Below are positions 1 through 8,722 of a stretch of 28,545 bases of DNA, one piece after another. Every line of letters starts with the position of its first letter. The first letter of the stretch is position 1. Source of the DNA: CAXMPK01 sp964195405 (GTDB taxonomy: Bacteria > Actinomycetota > Acidimicrobiia > Spongiisociales > ZC4RG35); the NCBI GenBank assembly GCA_964195405.1, contig CAXMPK010000133.1, forward strand, positions 1 through 28,545, written 5' to 3'. Under the pieces are notes generated by a model, which ran no database searches, was not told where the DNA came from, and was given only the letters and a program-made list of their open reading frames with translations. Made by a program: the position numbers and the translations under genes.

Positions 1-1294
1 ACTCAAAGCTCCTCTTTGGGGTCCGTTCTTGGCTCTCCTGGTCGACCCATACAAGACCGAAGCGCTGTTCGAAGCCTTGTGTCCACTCGAGATTGTCCAG
101 CAGACTCCAGACGAAGTAGCCATCTATGGGAACTCCATCCTCGGCAGCATGTAGCAATGCGTCGATGTGTTGGTCCAGGTAATCAATACGGCGCTGGTCC
201 TCGATGTGGCCATAGCCGTCAGGTGAGTCCGAGTAGCTCGCGCCATTCTCGGTCACGACAATCGACTTTGGTGAGTATCGGTTGTTTAGTTCGGAGAGAT
301 AGCTGCGAAGGCCGTCAGGATCGACACGCCATCCCATCTCGGTGTAACCCTCCGACGGAATTTGACTAGGCGGGCGTTCCGGATCGTCCCGCTCATCTTC
401 ACTTCGTGTGACTTCGACCGTTGTGTAGTAATTGAGTCCCAGGAAGTCGATCGGAGCCGCAATCCGTTCCATGTCGCCATCTTCAATGAATGAGGGCATC
501 TGCTCGAGGCGCCCTCTCTCCACATAGCTGGCCATCATGTCGTCCGGGTATCCCAACCCGAATACTGGGTCGAAGAACCATCTGTTTCGGAAACCGTCAA
601 AGTGTCGCGTCGCCTCCTCCGCTTCCAGCCGAGGTGGTCGCGTTGGGCGACAGTCGAGAGCAATTCCGACGTTGGCTTTTGTCGAGTTCTCGCGAATCCG
701 CTCAACTGCGCGCCCATGCGACAGGAGAAGATGATGGGCCACCTCCAATGCCGTAGACCAGTCTTGAAGGCCCGGTGCAAACACGCCATAGAGGTTTCCC
801 AAGAAGGCCGCCACCCACGGTTCGTTGTGGGTTATCCAATTGGTGACCCCTTCGAGTGACGAGACCATCAACTCGGCGTAGTCAGCGAAACGCTCGACCG
901 TTGCCCGGCTTGACCAGCCACCCTCCTCCTGGAGAGCCTGAGGAAGGTCCCAGTGATAGAGAGTGGGCCATGGCTCGACATTCCGTTCAAGAAGGCCCTC
1001 GACCAATCGCCTATAGAAGTCGATACCAGGCTGATTGACGGTGCCGTGCCCATCCGGAAGCACACGACTCCAAGCAATGGAGAACCGATATGAGGTCACT
1101 CCCAGGTCCGCAATCAGGTCGAGATCTTCGTCCAGTCGGTGGTAGTGGTCACATGCAACGTCACCGCCGACCTTCATGTGTCCGTCGTCGAAGAAGCGAT
1201 CCCAGATCGAATCTCCCTTGCCTTCCAGGCGCCGAGCACCCTCGATTTGATAGGCGGACGTCGCGACACCCCATCGAAAACGATCTGATCCCAT
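1..1294 (-). CDS. GH1 beta-glucosidase, C-terminus cut by window edge
   Basis: Reading the minus strand from ATG at 1294 gives an open frame to the window edge (about 430 residues, no stop), so the last 15-20 residues of a normal 440-460 residue enzyme lie outside. The family is glycoside hydrolase 1, a cytoplasmic retaining beta-glycosidase that releases glucose from beta-glucosides. Visible signatures: the N-terminal FRWGVATSAYQIEG, the acid/base motif THNEPW (Glu near 158), NYYT near 288, the nucleophile motif VTENGA (Glu near 348) and the late sugar-binding motif GYFVWSLLDNLEW. A GTG one codon upstream (1296) is an alternative start. The gene lies 24 nt after the transporter ATPase gene on the same strand, so it is probably the third gene of the GH13-ATPase-GH1 operon. 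Exact substrate (cellobiose or aryl-glucosides) cannot be told from the sequence. Confidence 0.93.
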   Translation of the reverse strand, partial: MGSDRFRWGVATSAYQIEGARRLEGKGDSIWDRFFDDGHMKVGGDVACDHYHRLDEDLDLIADLGVTSYRFSIAWSRVLPDGHGTVNQPGIDFYRRLVEGLLERNVEPWPTLYHWDLPQALQEEGGWSSRATVERFADYAELMVSSLEGVTNWITHNEPWVAAFLGNLYGVFAPGLQDWSTALEVAHHLLLSHGRAVERIRENSTKANVGIALDCRPTRPPRLEAEEATRHFDGFRNRWFFDPVFGLGYPDDMMASYVERGRLEQMPSFIEDGDMERIAAPIDFLGLNYYTTVEVTRSEDERDDPERPPSQIPSEGYTEMGWRVDPDGLRSYLSELNNRYSPKSIVVTENGASYSDSPDGYGHIEDQRRIDYLDQHIDALLHAAEDGVPIDGYFVWSLLDNLEWTQGFEQRFGLVWVDQESQERTPKRSFE

Positions 1295-1318
1295 CACCTG
1301 GAAATGGGTGGTCGGGCC

Positions 1319-2548
1319 TTAGGCGTCTGCACCTAATGCCAACTTGACCCCTACTCGCAGACCGGTGGTCTTGTCGAAGAAGTGAAGTTTCGAGGTGTCG
1401 ACGACCAAGTCGACCACATCACCGTGACGCACCCCCACATCTGGGCTCAGCCGAGCGATGAAATTCGTGGTGTCGCCCAAAGATGATGCGTTCTGGCCCG
1501 AGTCGGCAAGCAATTCCTCAATATCCGGAGTTATGACCGGAGGACGGTCCACTGTGAAGTGGATATATGTATCGGCACCCAACATCTCGGTGACGTCCAC
1601 CTGTGCCTGAAGCGCACGTTCCGGATCCGGCCCTGCAACGACGGCCGCCTCTAAAGCGCTGGGCCTCAACCCAACAACCAACTCATCACCTGTGAAGTTC
1701 TCTAGACCAGGGTGGTTGTCCAACGCTGCCTGATCGACAAGCAGTTTGGCGTTAGGAAGAATCGCGTAGACTTTTCCGTTTTCGGATTCGAGTCGCGCAT
1801 AGGTCATGTTCATCGGAGGACTCCCGATGAATCCCGCGACGAACAGGTTGTCGGGGCTTGCGTACAGCTCGGCGGGGGGGCCAACCTGTTGCAAGTTATA
1901 CGGCCGACCCTCCGTGACAGCACGCAGTACGGCCACTCGATCTCCGAGTGTCATCGCCTCGATTTGATCATGCGTGACGTAGACGGTGGTGGTTCCCAAC
2001 TGGTTGTGAAGCCGCTCCAGTTCGGCACGCATCTGAACACGAAGCTTGGCGTCGAGGTTGGATAGCGGCTCATCCATGAGAAATGCGGCAGGCTCACGCA
2101 CGATGGCACGACCCATAGCGACACGCTGCCTCTGACCGCCCGACAGAGCTTTAGGGCGTCGACTCAGCAAATCGGTGATCTCGAGAACGCTCGCAGCCTC
2201 ACCTACTCGACGATCGATCTCGGCCTTCTTCATCTTCCGAAGTCTGAGCCCAAAAGCCATGTTCTCGAATACGGTCATATGGGGGTACAAGGCGTAGCTC
2301 TGGAAGACCATCGCAATGTCGCGGTCTTTGGGTGGAATATCGTTGACCACCCGGTCACCGATGGTCATCGTCCCCTCACTGATGTCCTCAAGACCGGCGA
2401 TCATCCTCAGGATGGTCGACTTGCCACAACCCGATGGGCCCACCAGCACCAGGAACTCGCCGTCTTCGATTTCCAGATCCACAGAACCGACCGCGCGCGT
2501 TCCGTCGTCGTAGACCTTTCCCAGACCTTCCATGTTTATCGCAGCCAC
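1319..2548 (-). CDS. Sugar ABC transporter ATPase, MalK/UgpC/AglK type
   Basis: This 409-residue protein is the ATP-hydrolysing subunit of a carbohydrate importer (CUT1 class), working at the inner face of the membrane with the two permeases encoded at 5859-8722. The nucleotide-binding domain has Walker A GPSGCGKST (37-45), Q-loop FQSYALYPH, signature LSGGQRQRV (135-143), Walker B FLMDEP (156-161), D-loop SNLDA and switch His in VTHD (193). Residues from about 240 onward form the MalK-type OB/TOBE regulatory region, including GSPPMNM. The start is GTG at 2548, supported by a GAGGGA ribosome site 6-7 nt upstream; an internal ATG at codon 6 is the alternative. It sits between the GH13 and GH1 genes. 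A single ATPase of this class often serves several sugar importers. Specificity is therefore inferred only from neighbours (AglK-like, alpha-glucosides). Confidence 0.95.
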   Translation of the reverse strand: MAAINMEGLGKVYDDGTRAVGSVDLEIEDGEFLVLVGPSGCGKSTILRMIAGLEDISEGTMTIGDRVVNDIPPKDRDIAMVFQSYALYPHMTVFENMAFGLRLRKMKKAEIDRRVGEAASVLEITDLLSRRPKALSGGQRQRVAMGRAIVREPAAFLMDEPLSNLDAKLRVQMRAELERLHNQLGTTTVYVTHDQIEAMTLGDRVAVLRAVTEGRPYNLQQVGPPAELYASPDNLFVAGFIGSPPMNMTYARLESENGKVYAILPNAKLLVDQAALDNHPGLENFTGDELVVGLRPSALEAAVVAGPDPERALQAQVDVTEMLGADTYIHFTVDRPPVITPDIEELLADSGQNASSLGDTTNFIARLSPDVGVRHGDVVDLVVDTSKLHFFDKTTGLRVGVKLALGADA

Positions 2549-2611
2549 GTTTCCCTCTCGAGGCGAACAGGGGGCACAAACCTAGCGCGGCGCACGCAAC
2601 CGCGTCTGGTG

Positions 2612-4225
2612 TCAGCGGTTGAGGATGATGACACCTTCTCGAGGTGCCAGCTCGACCTCCGCGGCGATCTCATCTGATCGCTTGTGGTCCACGGTCGAAA
2701 TCTGAATTTTGCCACGGCCTACCTGCGCACTCGCCCAGCCGTCTGACAAGTTGAGCGCCACGGTGATTCGCTCGCTATCACCCTCACGGCGATAGACCAA
2801 TACGTTGGGATTGTCAGCGGTGCGTGAAAGGTAGGAGCCGCTCCGAAGCGCCTCGGATCCGCGCCTGAACTTCAGAAGTCGGCGGTAGAGACTCAACATC
2901 GAAGACTCAACGCCAAGCTCGGTAGCCACGTTGACCATGTCCTTATCAGGGCTGAACGGGAGCCATGGCTTCTCCGCCCCGAATCCGGCGTCGCTGGTGG
3001 GCTCCCATTGCATCGGCGTCCTGGCTCCGTCGCGCGAGAGATAAGCAACACTCTTGCCCCATGGGTCTCTGCCGACCTCGGCTGGGATTTCCACCTCGGA
3101 CATTCCCAGCTCATCGCCGTAGTAAAGGAATGGCGTACCTCGAAGCGTTAGAAGCAGCATCGCCGCTAATCGGGCATTCTCGGCTCCGAGTCTGGTGGCG
3201 AGTCGGACCTCATCGTGGTTGCCCAAGGTCCAGTTTGTCCATCCACCCGACGGCACATTCCAAAACACTTTCTCGATCGTCACCCGAAGAGTCTCTGCGT
3301 CAAAAGCAGAGGCCATCAGATGAAAGTTGAAAGGCATGTGCATCTCGTCCATGGACTCGCCGTAATAGGTGGCCCACTCTGGAAGGTCGAATATATGTAC
3401 CTCTCCAACACTCATCGGCCGGTGTGGGTAGCTGTCTAGTAGAGCTCGGAATTCTCGGTATACGCCATGGACATCCGGGTGGCCATAGTCGTAAAGGTGT
3501 ACGTGAGCGTCGTACTCGCCCATGTCCTTCCATGGTCGCTCGTAGTCGTGTGGGACCGGTGGATTGTCTCGCTCATCGGGATCCTTCATCATCTGGTGCG
3601 CCGCGTCGATTCGGAACCCGTCGACTCCCCTGTCGAGCCAGAATCTGGCCACATTGCTCATAGCCTCTACCAACTCTTGGTCACGCCAGTTCAGGTCAGG
3701 CTGACTGGAGAGATATGTATGGCGGTAGTACTGGCCTGTTGATTCATCGAGTGTCCAGGCAGGCCCACTAAACACACTGACCCAATTGTTGGGAGGCCCC
3801 CCGTCAGGGCCCGGATCCCGCCACACGTACCAATCACGCTTTGGGTCGTCTCGTGATGATCTCGACTCAATGAACCATGGGCTTTGATCAGAGCTGTGGT
3901 TCGGGATGTAGTCGAGAAGGACCTTCAGATCGAGTTCGTGTGCCTCATTGATCAGAGCCTCCGCGGCTGCCAGGTCGCCAAAAAGCGGATCAACATCCGT
4001 GTGAACTGCAACATCGTATCCCCAATCCTTCATGGGGCTCTTGAAGAATGGACTCAACCAAATCCCATCTACGCCCAGCGTGTCCGAGAGGTACGTGAGG
4101 TGAGACCGGACGCCGTCTAGGTCGCCGTAGCCGTCTCCATCGCTGTCCGAGAAGCTGAGTGGGTAGATCTGGTAGAAGACCCTGTCCTGCCACCAGAGCC
4201 GCACACTTTGCTTGGAAACCGTCAT
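2612..4225 (-). CDS. GH13 alpha-glucosidase (AglA-like)
   Basis: The 537-residue protein is a complete GH13 alpha-amylase-superfamily hydrolase of the oligo-1,6-glucosidase/alpha-glucosidase size class. It has no signal peptide, so it acts in the cytoplasm on imported alpha-glucosides. Conserved regions are all present: DYIPNHSSD (105-113), GFRIDAAH with nucleophile Asp 207, the acid/base Glu 275 in VGEVHIF, and NHDE (336-339) with the transition-state Asp 338. The opening WWQDRVFYQIYPLSFSDSDGDGYGDL is typical of the family. The ATG at 4225 has no visible Shine-Dalgarno but lies 9 nt after TAGTGT, suggesting a nearly leaderless mRNA. It is the first gene of a minus-strand operon with the ATPase and GH1 genes, and divergent from the binding-protein operon. 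Activity on maltose, isomaltose, trehalose or sucrose cannot be separated by eye; sucrose would fit the fructokinase at 16215-17090. Confidence 0.95.
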   Translation of the reverse strand: MTVSKQSVRLWWQDRVFYQIYPLSFSDSDGDGYGDLDGVRSHLTYLSDTLGVDGIWLSPFFKSPMKDWGYDVAVHTDVDPLFGDLAAAEALINEAHELDLKVLLDYIPNHSSDQSPWFIESRSSRDDPKRDWYVWRDPGPDGGPPNNWVSVFSGPAWTLDESTGQYYRHTYLSSQPDLNWRDQELVEAMSNVARFWLDRGVDGFRIDAAHQMMKDPDERDNPPVPHDYERPWKDMGEYDAHVHLYDYGHPDVHGVYREFRALLDSYPHRPMSVGEVHIFDLPEWATYYGESMDEMHMPFNFHLMASAFDAETLRVTIEKVFWNVPSGGWTNWTLGNHDEVRLATRLGAENARLAAMLLLTLRGTPFLYYGDELGMSEVEIPAEVGRDPWGKSVAYLSRDGARTPMQWEPTSDAGFGAEKPWLPFSPDKDMVNVATELGVESSMLSLYRRLLKFRRGSEALRSGSYLSRTADNPNVLVYRREGDSERITVALNLSDGWASAQVGRGKIQISTVDHKRSDEIAAEVELAPREGVIILNR

Positions 4226-4234
4226 CGCCGGGCG

Positions 4235-4240
4235 ACACTA
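4235..4240 (-). promoter_or_regulatory. Candidate -10 box (TAGTGT) for the GH13 operon
   Basis: On the minus strand TAGTGT fits the actinobacterial -10 pattern TANNNT and lies 9 nt before the ATG of the GH13 gene, which has no Shine-Dalgarno site. No clear -35 is seen. The 150-bp region 4226-4375 must carry the promoters of both divergent sugar operons. Confidence 0.4.
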
Positions 4241-4363
4241 GGCATCCCAATGACAAATGCTCGCAACTTTGAAGGTCGGAAGTTTTCGTACATCGAATTA
4301 GCGGTGTAGCGTTCTTTCTTCGACCCGCTTGGAAACGTGCCGGGCGGTTCGCTTTCAAAATCT

Positions 4364-4370
4364 GGAGGAA
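4364..4370 (+). promoter_or_regulatory. Ribosome binding site that fixes the start of the sugar-binding lipoprotein
   Basis: GGAGGAA lies 5 nt before ATG 4376. It selects that start over an in-frame ATG 39 nt upstream (4337), and the shorter product begins directly with a lipoprotein signal peptide. Confidence 0.85.
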
Positions 4371-4375
4371 CGTAT

Positions 4376-5764
4376 ATGAAATTACAAAAGCACTGGTTTA
4401 TCGCGGTGCTGTCGGTTCTTGCCCTCGTAGCCTCGGCATGCGCGACTGATGAAGGTGGCGAAGCGACGACCACCACAGAAGGGACAACCGCCACAACTGC
4501 CGACGCCGGTACCGACACCACGGAGGGGTCGACCGACACCACGGTAGATGAGATGGACCTCACCGGCACCGAAGTAACAGTCTTCGGGTCGGAGAGCTCG
4601 GACGAAGAGGCGGGCGCAATGCAGGATGCCCTCAATGTCTTCGCCGAGGCCAACGGGATGACTATCACATTCACCGGGGCACGCGACTTTTCGGACCAGA
4701 TCAACGCGCAGGCAGCCGGTGGCAACCCGCCGGACATTGCGATCATCCCCCAGCCGGGGAAGGTTGCAGACTTCGCGCGGGAGGGATTTATCCTGCCGCT
4801 GCCCGACGACGTGATTGCAGTTCTCGAGGAAAACTGGGATCCGGCATTCACTGTCTTTGGCAATGTTGACGGTGTGCAGTACGGCGTAAACAACAAAGCC
4901 GACATCAAGTCTCTCGTCTGGTACAGCCCAACTGCGTTCGCCGATGGCGGCTATGCGCTTCCCGAGAGCTGGGACGAGCTGAAGACGCTCACCAACACGA
5001 TGATCGCCGACGGCAACATCCCATGGTGTGTCGGCATCGAGTCGGGTGGTGCAACCGGCTGGCCGTTTACTGACTGGGTCGAAGATCTGTTGCTCAGGTA
5101 CGAGGGCGTGGACGTATATGCCCAGTGGTGGCAGCATGAGATTCCGTTCAATGACGACCGCGTCAAGACAGTTTGGAACGAAGTTCTCGGTGTATGGGAC
5201 ACTCCTGGTGCGGTCTTCGCATCGGAGGGATCCATTGCAGCCACTCCGTTCGGTGCCAACGGTGAGCCACTCGCCAATGGCGACTGCTTCATGCATCGTC
5301 AGGCATCGTTCTTCTCGGCATTCCTCCCTGAAGGCACGGTCACCGGTCCTGACGGGATCTCCGTGTTCTACTTTCCACCCGGTCCGACGGGAGCACGTCC
5401 AGTGCTTGGCGGCGGAACCCTCCCAGTCGCTTTCCGCGATGCTCCGGAGGTCTGGGCAGTAATGAAGTACTACGCCAGCTCGGAATATGCCAACAATCGT
5501 CAGATTGCGCAGCAGGCCCGCAAGGGTGGCGAGCTCTCCGGCTTCTTGTCGGCCGCGAAGAACCAGGATATGAACAATTACCTGCCACTCGAGCAGGTAA
5601 TGATCGGATTCATGCTCGAAGCTGAAACATTGAGCTTTGACGGGTCCGACCTAATGCCGGCCGCCGTCGGCGCCGGAACCTTCTGGACAGAAGGCACCAG
5701 TGCTGTCAACGGCGACTCGACTGTCGACGACGCAACTCAGGCAATCGAGGATTCCTGGCCATAA
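4376..5764 (+). CDS. Sugar ABC transporter substrate-binding lipoprotein (AglE-like)
   Basis: This 462-residue protein is the extracellular, membrane-anchored sugar receptor of the importer. The N-terminus is a lipoprotein signal: KLQKHW, a hydrophobic stretch, then ASAC with lipidated Cys near 22, followed by a Thr/Glu-rich flexible linker (about 25-60). The body looks like a type 1 extracellular solute-binding protein: GNPPDIAIIPQPG, VNNKADIKSLVWYSPTAF, SWDELKTL, IPWCVGIESGGATGWPFTDWVEDLLLR and IPFNDDRVK. These phrases match my memory of the AglE alpha-glucoside binding clade more than MalE. It is the first gene of the plus-strand operon. A strong hairpin follows it before the permease genes, an arrangement that would keep binding protein in excess of the membrane subunits. 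Ligand identity is inferred from the adjacent GH13/GH1 genes and remains open. Confidence 0.93.
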   Translation: MKLQKHWFIAVLSVLALVASACATDEGGEATTTTEGTTATTADAGTDTTEGSTDTTVDEMDLTGTEVTVFGSESSDEEAGAMQDALNVFAEANGMTITFTGARDFSDQINAQAAGGNPPDIAIIPQPGKVADFAREGFILPLPDDVIAVLEENWDPAFTVFGNVDGVQYGVNNKADIKSLVWYSPTAFADGGYALPESWDELKTLTNTMIADGNIPWCVGIESGGATGWPFTDWVEDLLLRYEGVDVYAQWWQHEIPFNDDRVKTVWNEVLGVWDTPGAVFASEGSIAATPFGANGEPLANGDCFMHRQASFFSAFLPEGTVTGPDGISVFYFPPGPTGARPVLGGGTLPVAFRDAPEVWAVMKYYASSEYANNRQIAQQARKGGELSGFLSAAKNQDMNNYLPLEQVMIGFMLEAETLSFDGSDLMPAAVGAGTFWTEGTSAVNGDSTVDDATQAIEDSWP

Positions 5765-5790
5765 ACCGAAGACGAACAACGGTATGACGC

Positions 5791-5817
5791 AGAGCGGCCC
5801 GCATTGCGGGCCGCTCT
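5791..5817 (+). terminator. Strong hairpin between binding protein and permease genes
   Basis: A perfect inverted repeat with 13-nt arms (AGAGCGGCCCGCA and its complement) around a single central T lies 27 nt after the binding-protein stop and 42 nt before the permease start. Only a weak T-rich tail follows (GCTGTTAG), so it may be a partial terminator or an mRNA 3'-end stabiliser rather than a full stop. Confidence 0.75.
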
Positions 5818-5858
5818 GCTGTTAGGTTCGCTCCTTCGCACCGAGGAAGGATGGACCG

Positions 5859-7769
5859 ATGGATCGCGTGATCGCCGTTGTTATCGGCGTGGTCCTGGCT
5901 CTAGGCCTCAGCGCCATCGTCTTCATCGGGATCAACAAGCTCTTCGATCTTTCGGAGAAACGATTCGCCATCTTCAATGCAGTGATAGGCGGGGTATCCG
6001 GTTTTGTGGTGTTTGCACTGCTTTGGGGCAACCAAATGATTGTTTCTCCGGAGATCGTCACACTGATGGCCACATTGATCGGCGCTGCAACAGGCTTTGC
6101 GCTTGGCCTGGTCAAGACCAGATCGGGGCGGCTCGCCGTAGGCGTCGCAGGTGGATTAACTCTTGGCCTGGTCGCCGGTTCGGCCACCCGCAGCATCGCC
6201 TGGCCAAGCATCGATCCCGTGGCAGTGGTTGTAGGTGTCGCTCTGGGTGCCGGATTCGGTGCCCTTCATTGGGTGATCACCAGGCGGAGGCATTCCGCTC
6301 GGGTGCTCATCCTCGCGTGGTTGTCTGTGGGCTGGCTTTTTGGGGCGTGGTTGGCCGCCGACCTCGACGGATCAAAGGCCGAGGTTGTATTCGTTGCAGC
6401 TGTACTCGGTCTACTGGTGGGCGCCTGGATCGGGTCGGTTCCTTACCCTGACCGCCTCACACGCGCATCGATCGCGACCGGTTCCCGCAAATACATCTTT
6501 CTCGCCCCGGCCATGTTCTTCATCGCCGCAACTCTCCTGGTACCTCTTGGGCGAACCATCTGGCTGGGATTTCTCACAGGCACTCCGACGAAATTGGAGT
6601 TCTCGGGGTTGGAAAATTACGTCTCGATTTTCACCGACTCCGGGATCATCGACGTCAGTGACTGGACGTCGATATTCACTGGTCGGCTTTTTTGGTCCGC
6701 AGTCCTGCTCGTAGTCGTCGGGGTCGGACTCGGACGCTGGCTCGGGCGGTCGGGTGGCACCGGACTGGGAACCGGTTTCTCCCTAAGCGCTGGAACCGGG
6801 ATGCTGATCGGGGTCGGAGTCATCCTTGGCGGATTCGCCTTCTTCACTGTCATCCGGGGGACAATTCCGAACAATCTCTGGTGGATCTTCTCGGTCACCG
6901 TCTTCTCCGTGGGGCTGGGTTTGGCGATCGCCGTTCTCGCAGATCGGTCCAAAGGTGAAAACGCCGCCAAGTCCCTGATCTTCCTGCCGCTCGCTATCTC
7001 GTTCGTGGGAGCCTCGATCATCTGGCGCGGTCCTATGTACACCGCCCGACCACCTTCACAAGATCAGACGGGCGTTTTCAACGCCATCTGGGTCCAGGTC
7101 GGCGAGTGGTCGACATCGGACACGTCGAGTCTGGTGATCTCGCTAGGCCTTCTGGTGATCGTGGCGTTCGCCGGGTATATCGGTCTACGCGGTTGGCAGT
7201 CGGGAAACAACGCGATCTTGGCAGGATCGGTGGCCATCAACTTGGCCTTGGTATGGCTTGTTTACCGCTTCTTGGGGCCTGGAATCGGCGGAGTGATCCC
7301 TGACCCGATCACTGGTGAACCGATTCCTGACCCAGTCATCTTCCTGACCAGCAATCCATGGAACAACTTTTGGATGATGCTGGTGTTCATCTGGATCCAG
7401 ACGGGCTTCGCCATGGTGATCTTCTCGGCTGCTATCAAAGCTGTGCCTGACGATTTGCTGGAAGCGGCCCGGATAGATGGTGCCACCGAGTCGCAGACTT
7501 TTTGGAAGGTCACGGTTCCCCAGATCTTCCCGACGATCGGTGTCGTTGCGACGACTTTGATCGTCACAGTTCTCAAGGTGTTCGACATTCCCAAAGTCAT
7601 GACAAATGGAAACTTCGACACCCAAGTACTCGCCAATGAGATGTGGCAGCGCGCCTTCACCGAGCTGAATTTCGGGCTGGGTTCCGCGCTGGCTGTTGTC
7701 ATATTTCTCGGAGTGCTGCCGATCATGTATCTCAACATCCGGCGTATGCAGAGGGAGAGACTGGGATGA
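5859..7769 (+). CDS. Sugar ABC transporter permease (AglF/MalF-like) with long N-terminal membrane extension
   Basis: The 636-residue protein is an integral membrane subunit of the sugar importer. The C-terminal third carries the canonical permease core, with the EAA loop EAARIDGATESQTFWKVTVP near residue 535 that contacts the ATPase. RPPSQDQTGVFNAIWVQVG near 395 resembles AglF proteins. Family members are usually 290-340 residues (MalF about 510). Here residues 1-205 add roughly six or seven extra hydrophobic helices before the usual start of the core (SRKYIFLAPAMFFIAATLLVPLG). A further hydrophobic, Gly-rich insertion (about 270-330) follows the first core helix. ATG 5859 is preceded by GGAAGG at 8-nt spacing; an ATG at 5851 is out of frame. 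The stop overlaps the next gene by 4 nt (ATGA), so the two permeases are probably translationally coupled. Role of the extension is unknown. Confidence 0.92.
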   Translation: MDRVIAVVIGVVLALGLSAIVFIGINKLFDLSEKRFAIFNAVIGGVSGFVVFALLWGNQMIVSPEIVTLMATLIGAATGFALGLVKTRSGRLAVGVAGGLTLGLVAGSATRSIAWPSIDPVAVVVGVALGAGFGALHWVITRRRHSARVLILAWLSVGWLFGAWLAADLDGSKAEVVFVAAVLGLLVGAWIGSVPYPDRLTRASIATGSRKYIFLAPAMFFIAATLLVPLGRTIWLGFLTGTPTKLEFSGLENYVSIFTDSGIIDVSDWTSIFTGRLFWSAVLLVVVGVGLGRWLGRSGGTGLGTGFSLSAGTGMLIGVGVILGGFAFFTVIRGTIPNNLWWIFSVTVFSVGLGLAIAVLADRSKGENAAKSLIFLPLAISFVGASIIWRGPMYTARPPSQDQTGVFNAIWVQVGEWSTSDTSSLVISLGLLVIVAFAGYIGLRGWQSGNNAILAGSVAINLALVWLVYRFLGPGIGGVIPDPITGEPIPDPVIFLTSNPWNNFWMMLVFIWIQTGFAMVIFSAAIKAVPDDLLEAARIDGATESQTFWKVTVPQIFPTIGVVATTLIVTVLKVFDIPKVMTNGNFDTQVLANEMWQRAFTELNFGLGSALAVVIFLGVLPIMYLNIRRMQRERLG

Positions 7770-8722
7770 CAGCTCTCAGCCCCAATGTCCGACGGCCACT
7801 CGGAGATCGCATCTACAAATTCCTTCGGAGCATTCCCACATGGATCCTCTGGATTCTGGTGATCATGTGGACCATTCCCACGACCGGGCTGTTTATCAAC
7901 TCGCTGCGGACTCGGGACGCCCAGCGGTCGTCGGCTTTCTGGATGGCCTGGCAGGACAACGCCAATGGCCAACAGTTTCCGACCCTCGAGAACTACCAAG
8001 CAGTGCTCGGCGCCGAAGCTACGGGTGGCCTGACCAACGGTCTCATCAACTCGGCGGCCATCGCGATTGTCGCCACCATCATTCCAATCGCGATCGCGGC
8101 TTTTGCTGCGTACGCCTTTGCATGGATCGACTTCAAAGGTCGCGAGTGGTGGTTCATAGGCACAGTGGCTTTGTTGGCTGTGCCAACACAGACCTCTCTG
8201 ATTCCGCTACTGCAGGCGTACTCTCGGGGCGTCCATGTGACGATTCCGATCATCGACAAGACCCTGACGCTCATCCCAGATGCGGGGTTAGCCGGAACCA
8301 TTCCGGCCGTATGGCTGACCCATACCGGTTTTGCGCTGCCCTTCGCCATTTTCCTATTGCACAACTACATCGCTGGCCTACCCAAAGACATCTTCGAGTC
8401 GGCATATATTGACGGGGCCGACCACTTCAAAATCTTCTACAAGCTGGTAATTCCCCTGTCGTTTCCAGTTCTCGCAGCCTTCGCGATCTTTCAGTTCTTG
8501 TGGACCTGGAATGACTATTTGATTGCCCTGACCATGATTGGAGGCAACCGAGACGCCCTCCCGGCGACGGTTGTTGTCGCCTCGCTGGCGGGTGAGTTTG
8601 GGCTCAGAGAACACTTGCTCACCGCCGGCGCCTTCGTGATCACGATCGTGCCGCTCATCGTGTTTTTCGCCCTGCAACGATTCTTTGTCAGAGGGGTGAC
8701 TGCGGGCTCGGTCAAGGGGTGA
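7766..8722 (+). CDS. Sugar ABC transporter permease (AglG/MalG-like)
   Basis: This 318-residue protein is the second membrane subunit of the importer. It starts at ATG 7766, overlapping the previous stop by ATGA, with GAGGGAGA at 7751-7758 as ribosome site; in-frame codons upstream are inside the previous gene and are not needed. About six hydrophobic segments are visible, beginning with IPTWILWILVIMWTIPTTGLFINSL, which is typical of MalG-class permeases. The ATPase-contact EAA loop is ESAYIDGADHFKIFYKLVIP near residue 210. The C-terminus FFALQRFFVRGVTAGSVKG is the classic family ending. Its 3' end overlaps by 11 nt the convergent gene on the minus strand. Confidence 0.95.
   Translation: MTALSPNVRRPLGDRIYKFLRSIPTWILWILVIMWTIPTTGLFINSLRTRDAQRSSAFWMAWQDNANGQQFPTLENYQAVLGAEATGGLTNGLINSAAIAIVATIIPIAIAAFAAYAFAWIDFKGREWWFIGTVALLAVPTQTSLIPLLQAYSRGVHVTIPIIDKTLTLIPDAGLAGTIPAVWLTHTGFALPFAIFLLHNYIAGLPKDIFESAYIDGADHFKIFYKLVIPLSFPVLAAFAIFQFLWTWNDYLIALTMIGGNRDALPATVVVASLAGEFGLREHLLTAGAFVITIVPLIVFFALQRFFVRGVTAGSVKG

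Noticed and set aside
2612..4225. GH13 enzyme as the sulfoquinovosidase of the central operon
   Set aside because: It has the ordinary GH13 catalytic regions and sits in a separate glucoside operon with its own transporter; known sulfoquinovosidases are GH31 or GH188.
4265..4284. Inverted repeat AACTT-N10-AAGTT in the divergent sugar promoter region as an operator
   Set aside because: Arms of only 5 bp are expected by chance; no regulator gene is nearby and no second copy was seen.
4329..4345. LacI-type operator half-site (CTTGGAAACG) before the binding-protein gene
   Set aside because: The second half of the palindrome is missing, so a LacI-family site is not supported.
4382..5296. Long open frame (304 codons) on the minus strand opposite the sugar-binding protein gene
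   Set aside because: It has no recognisable domain, lies entirely antisense to a clear lipoprotein gene, and follows from codon bias in high-G+C DNA.
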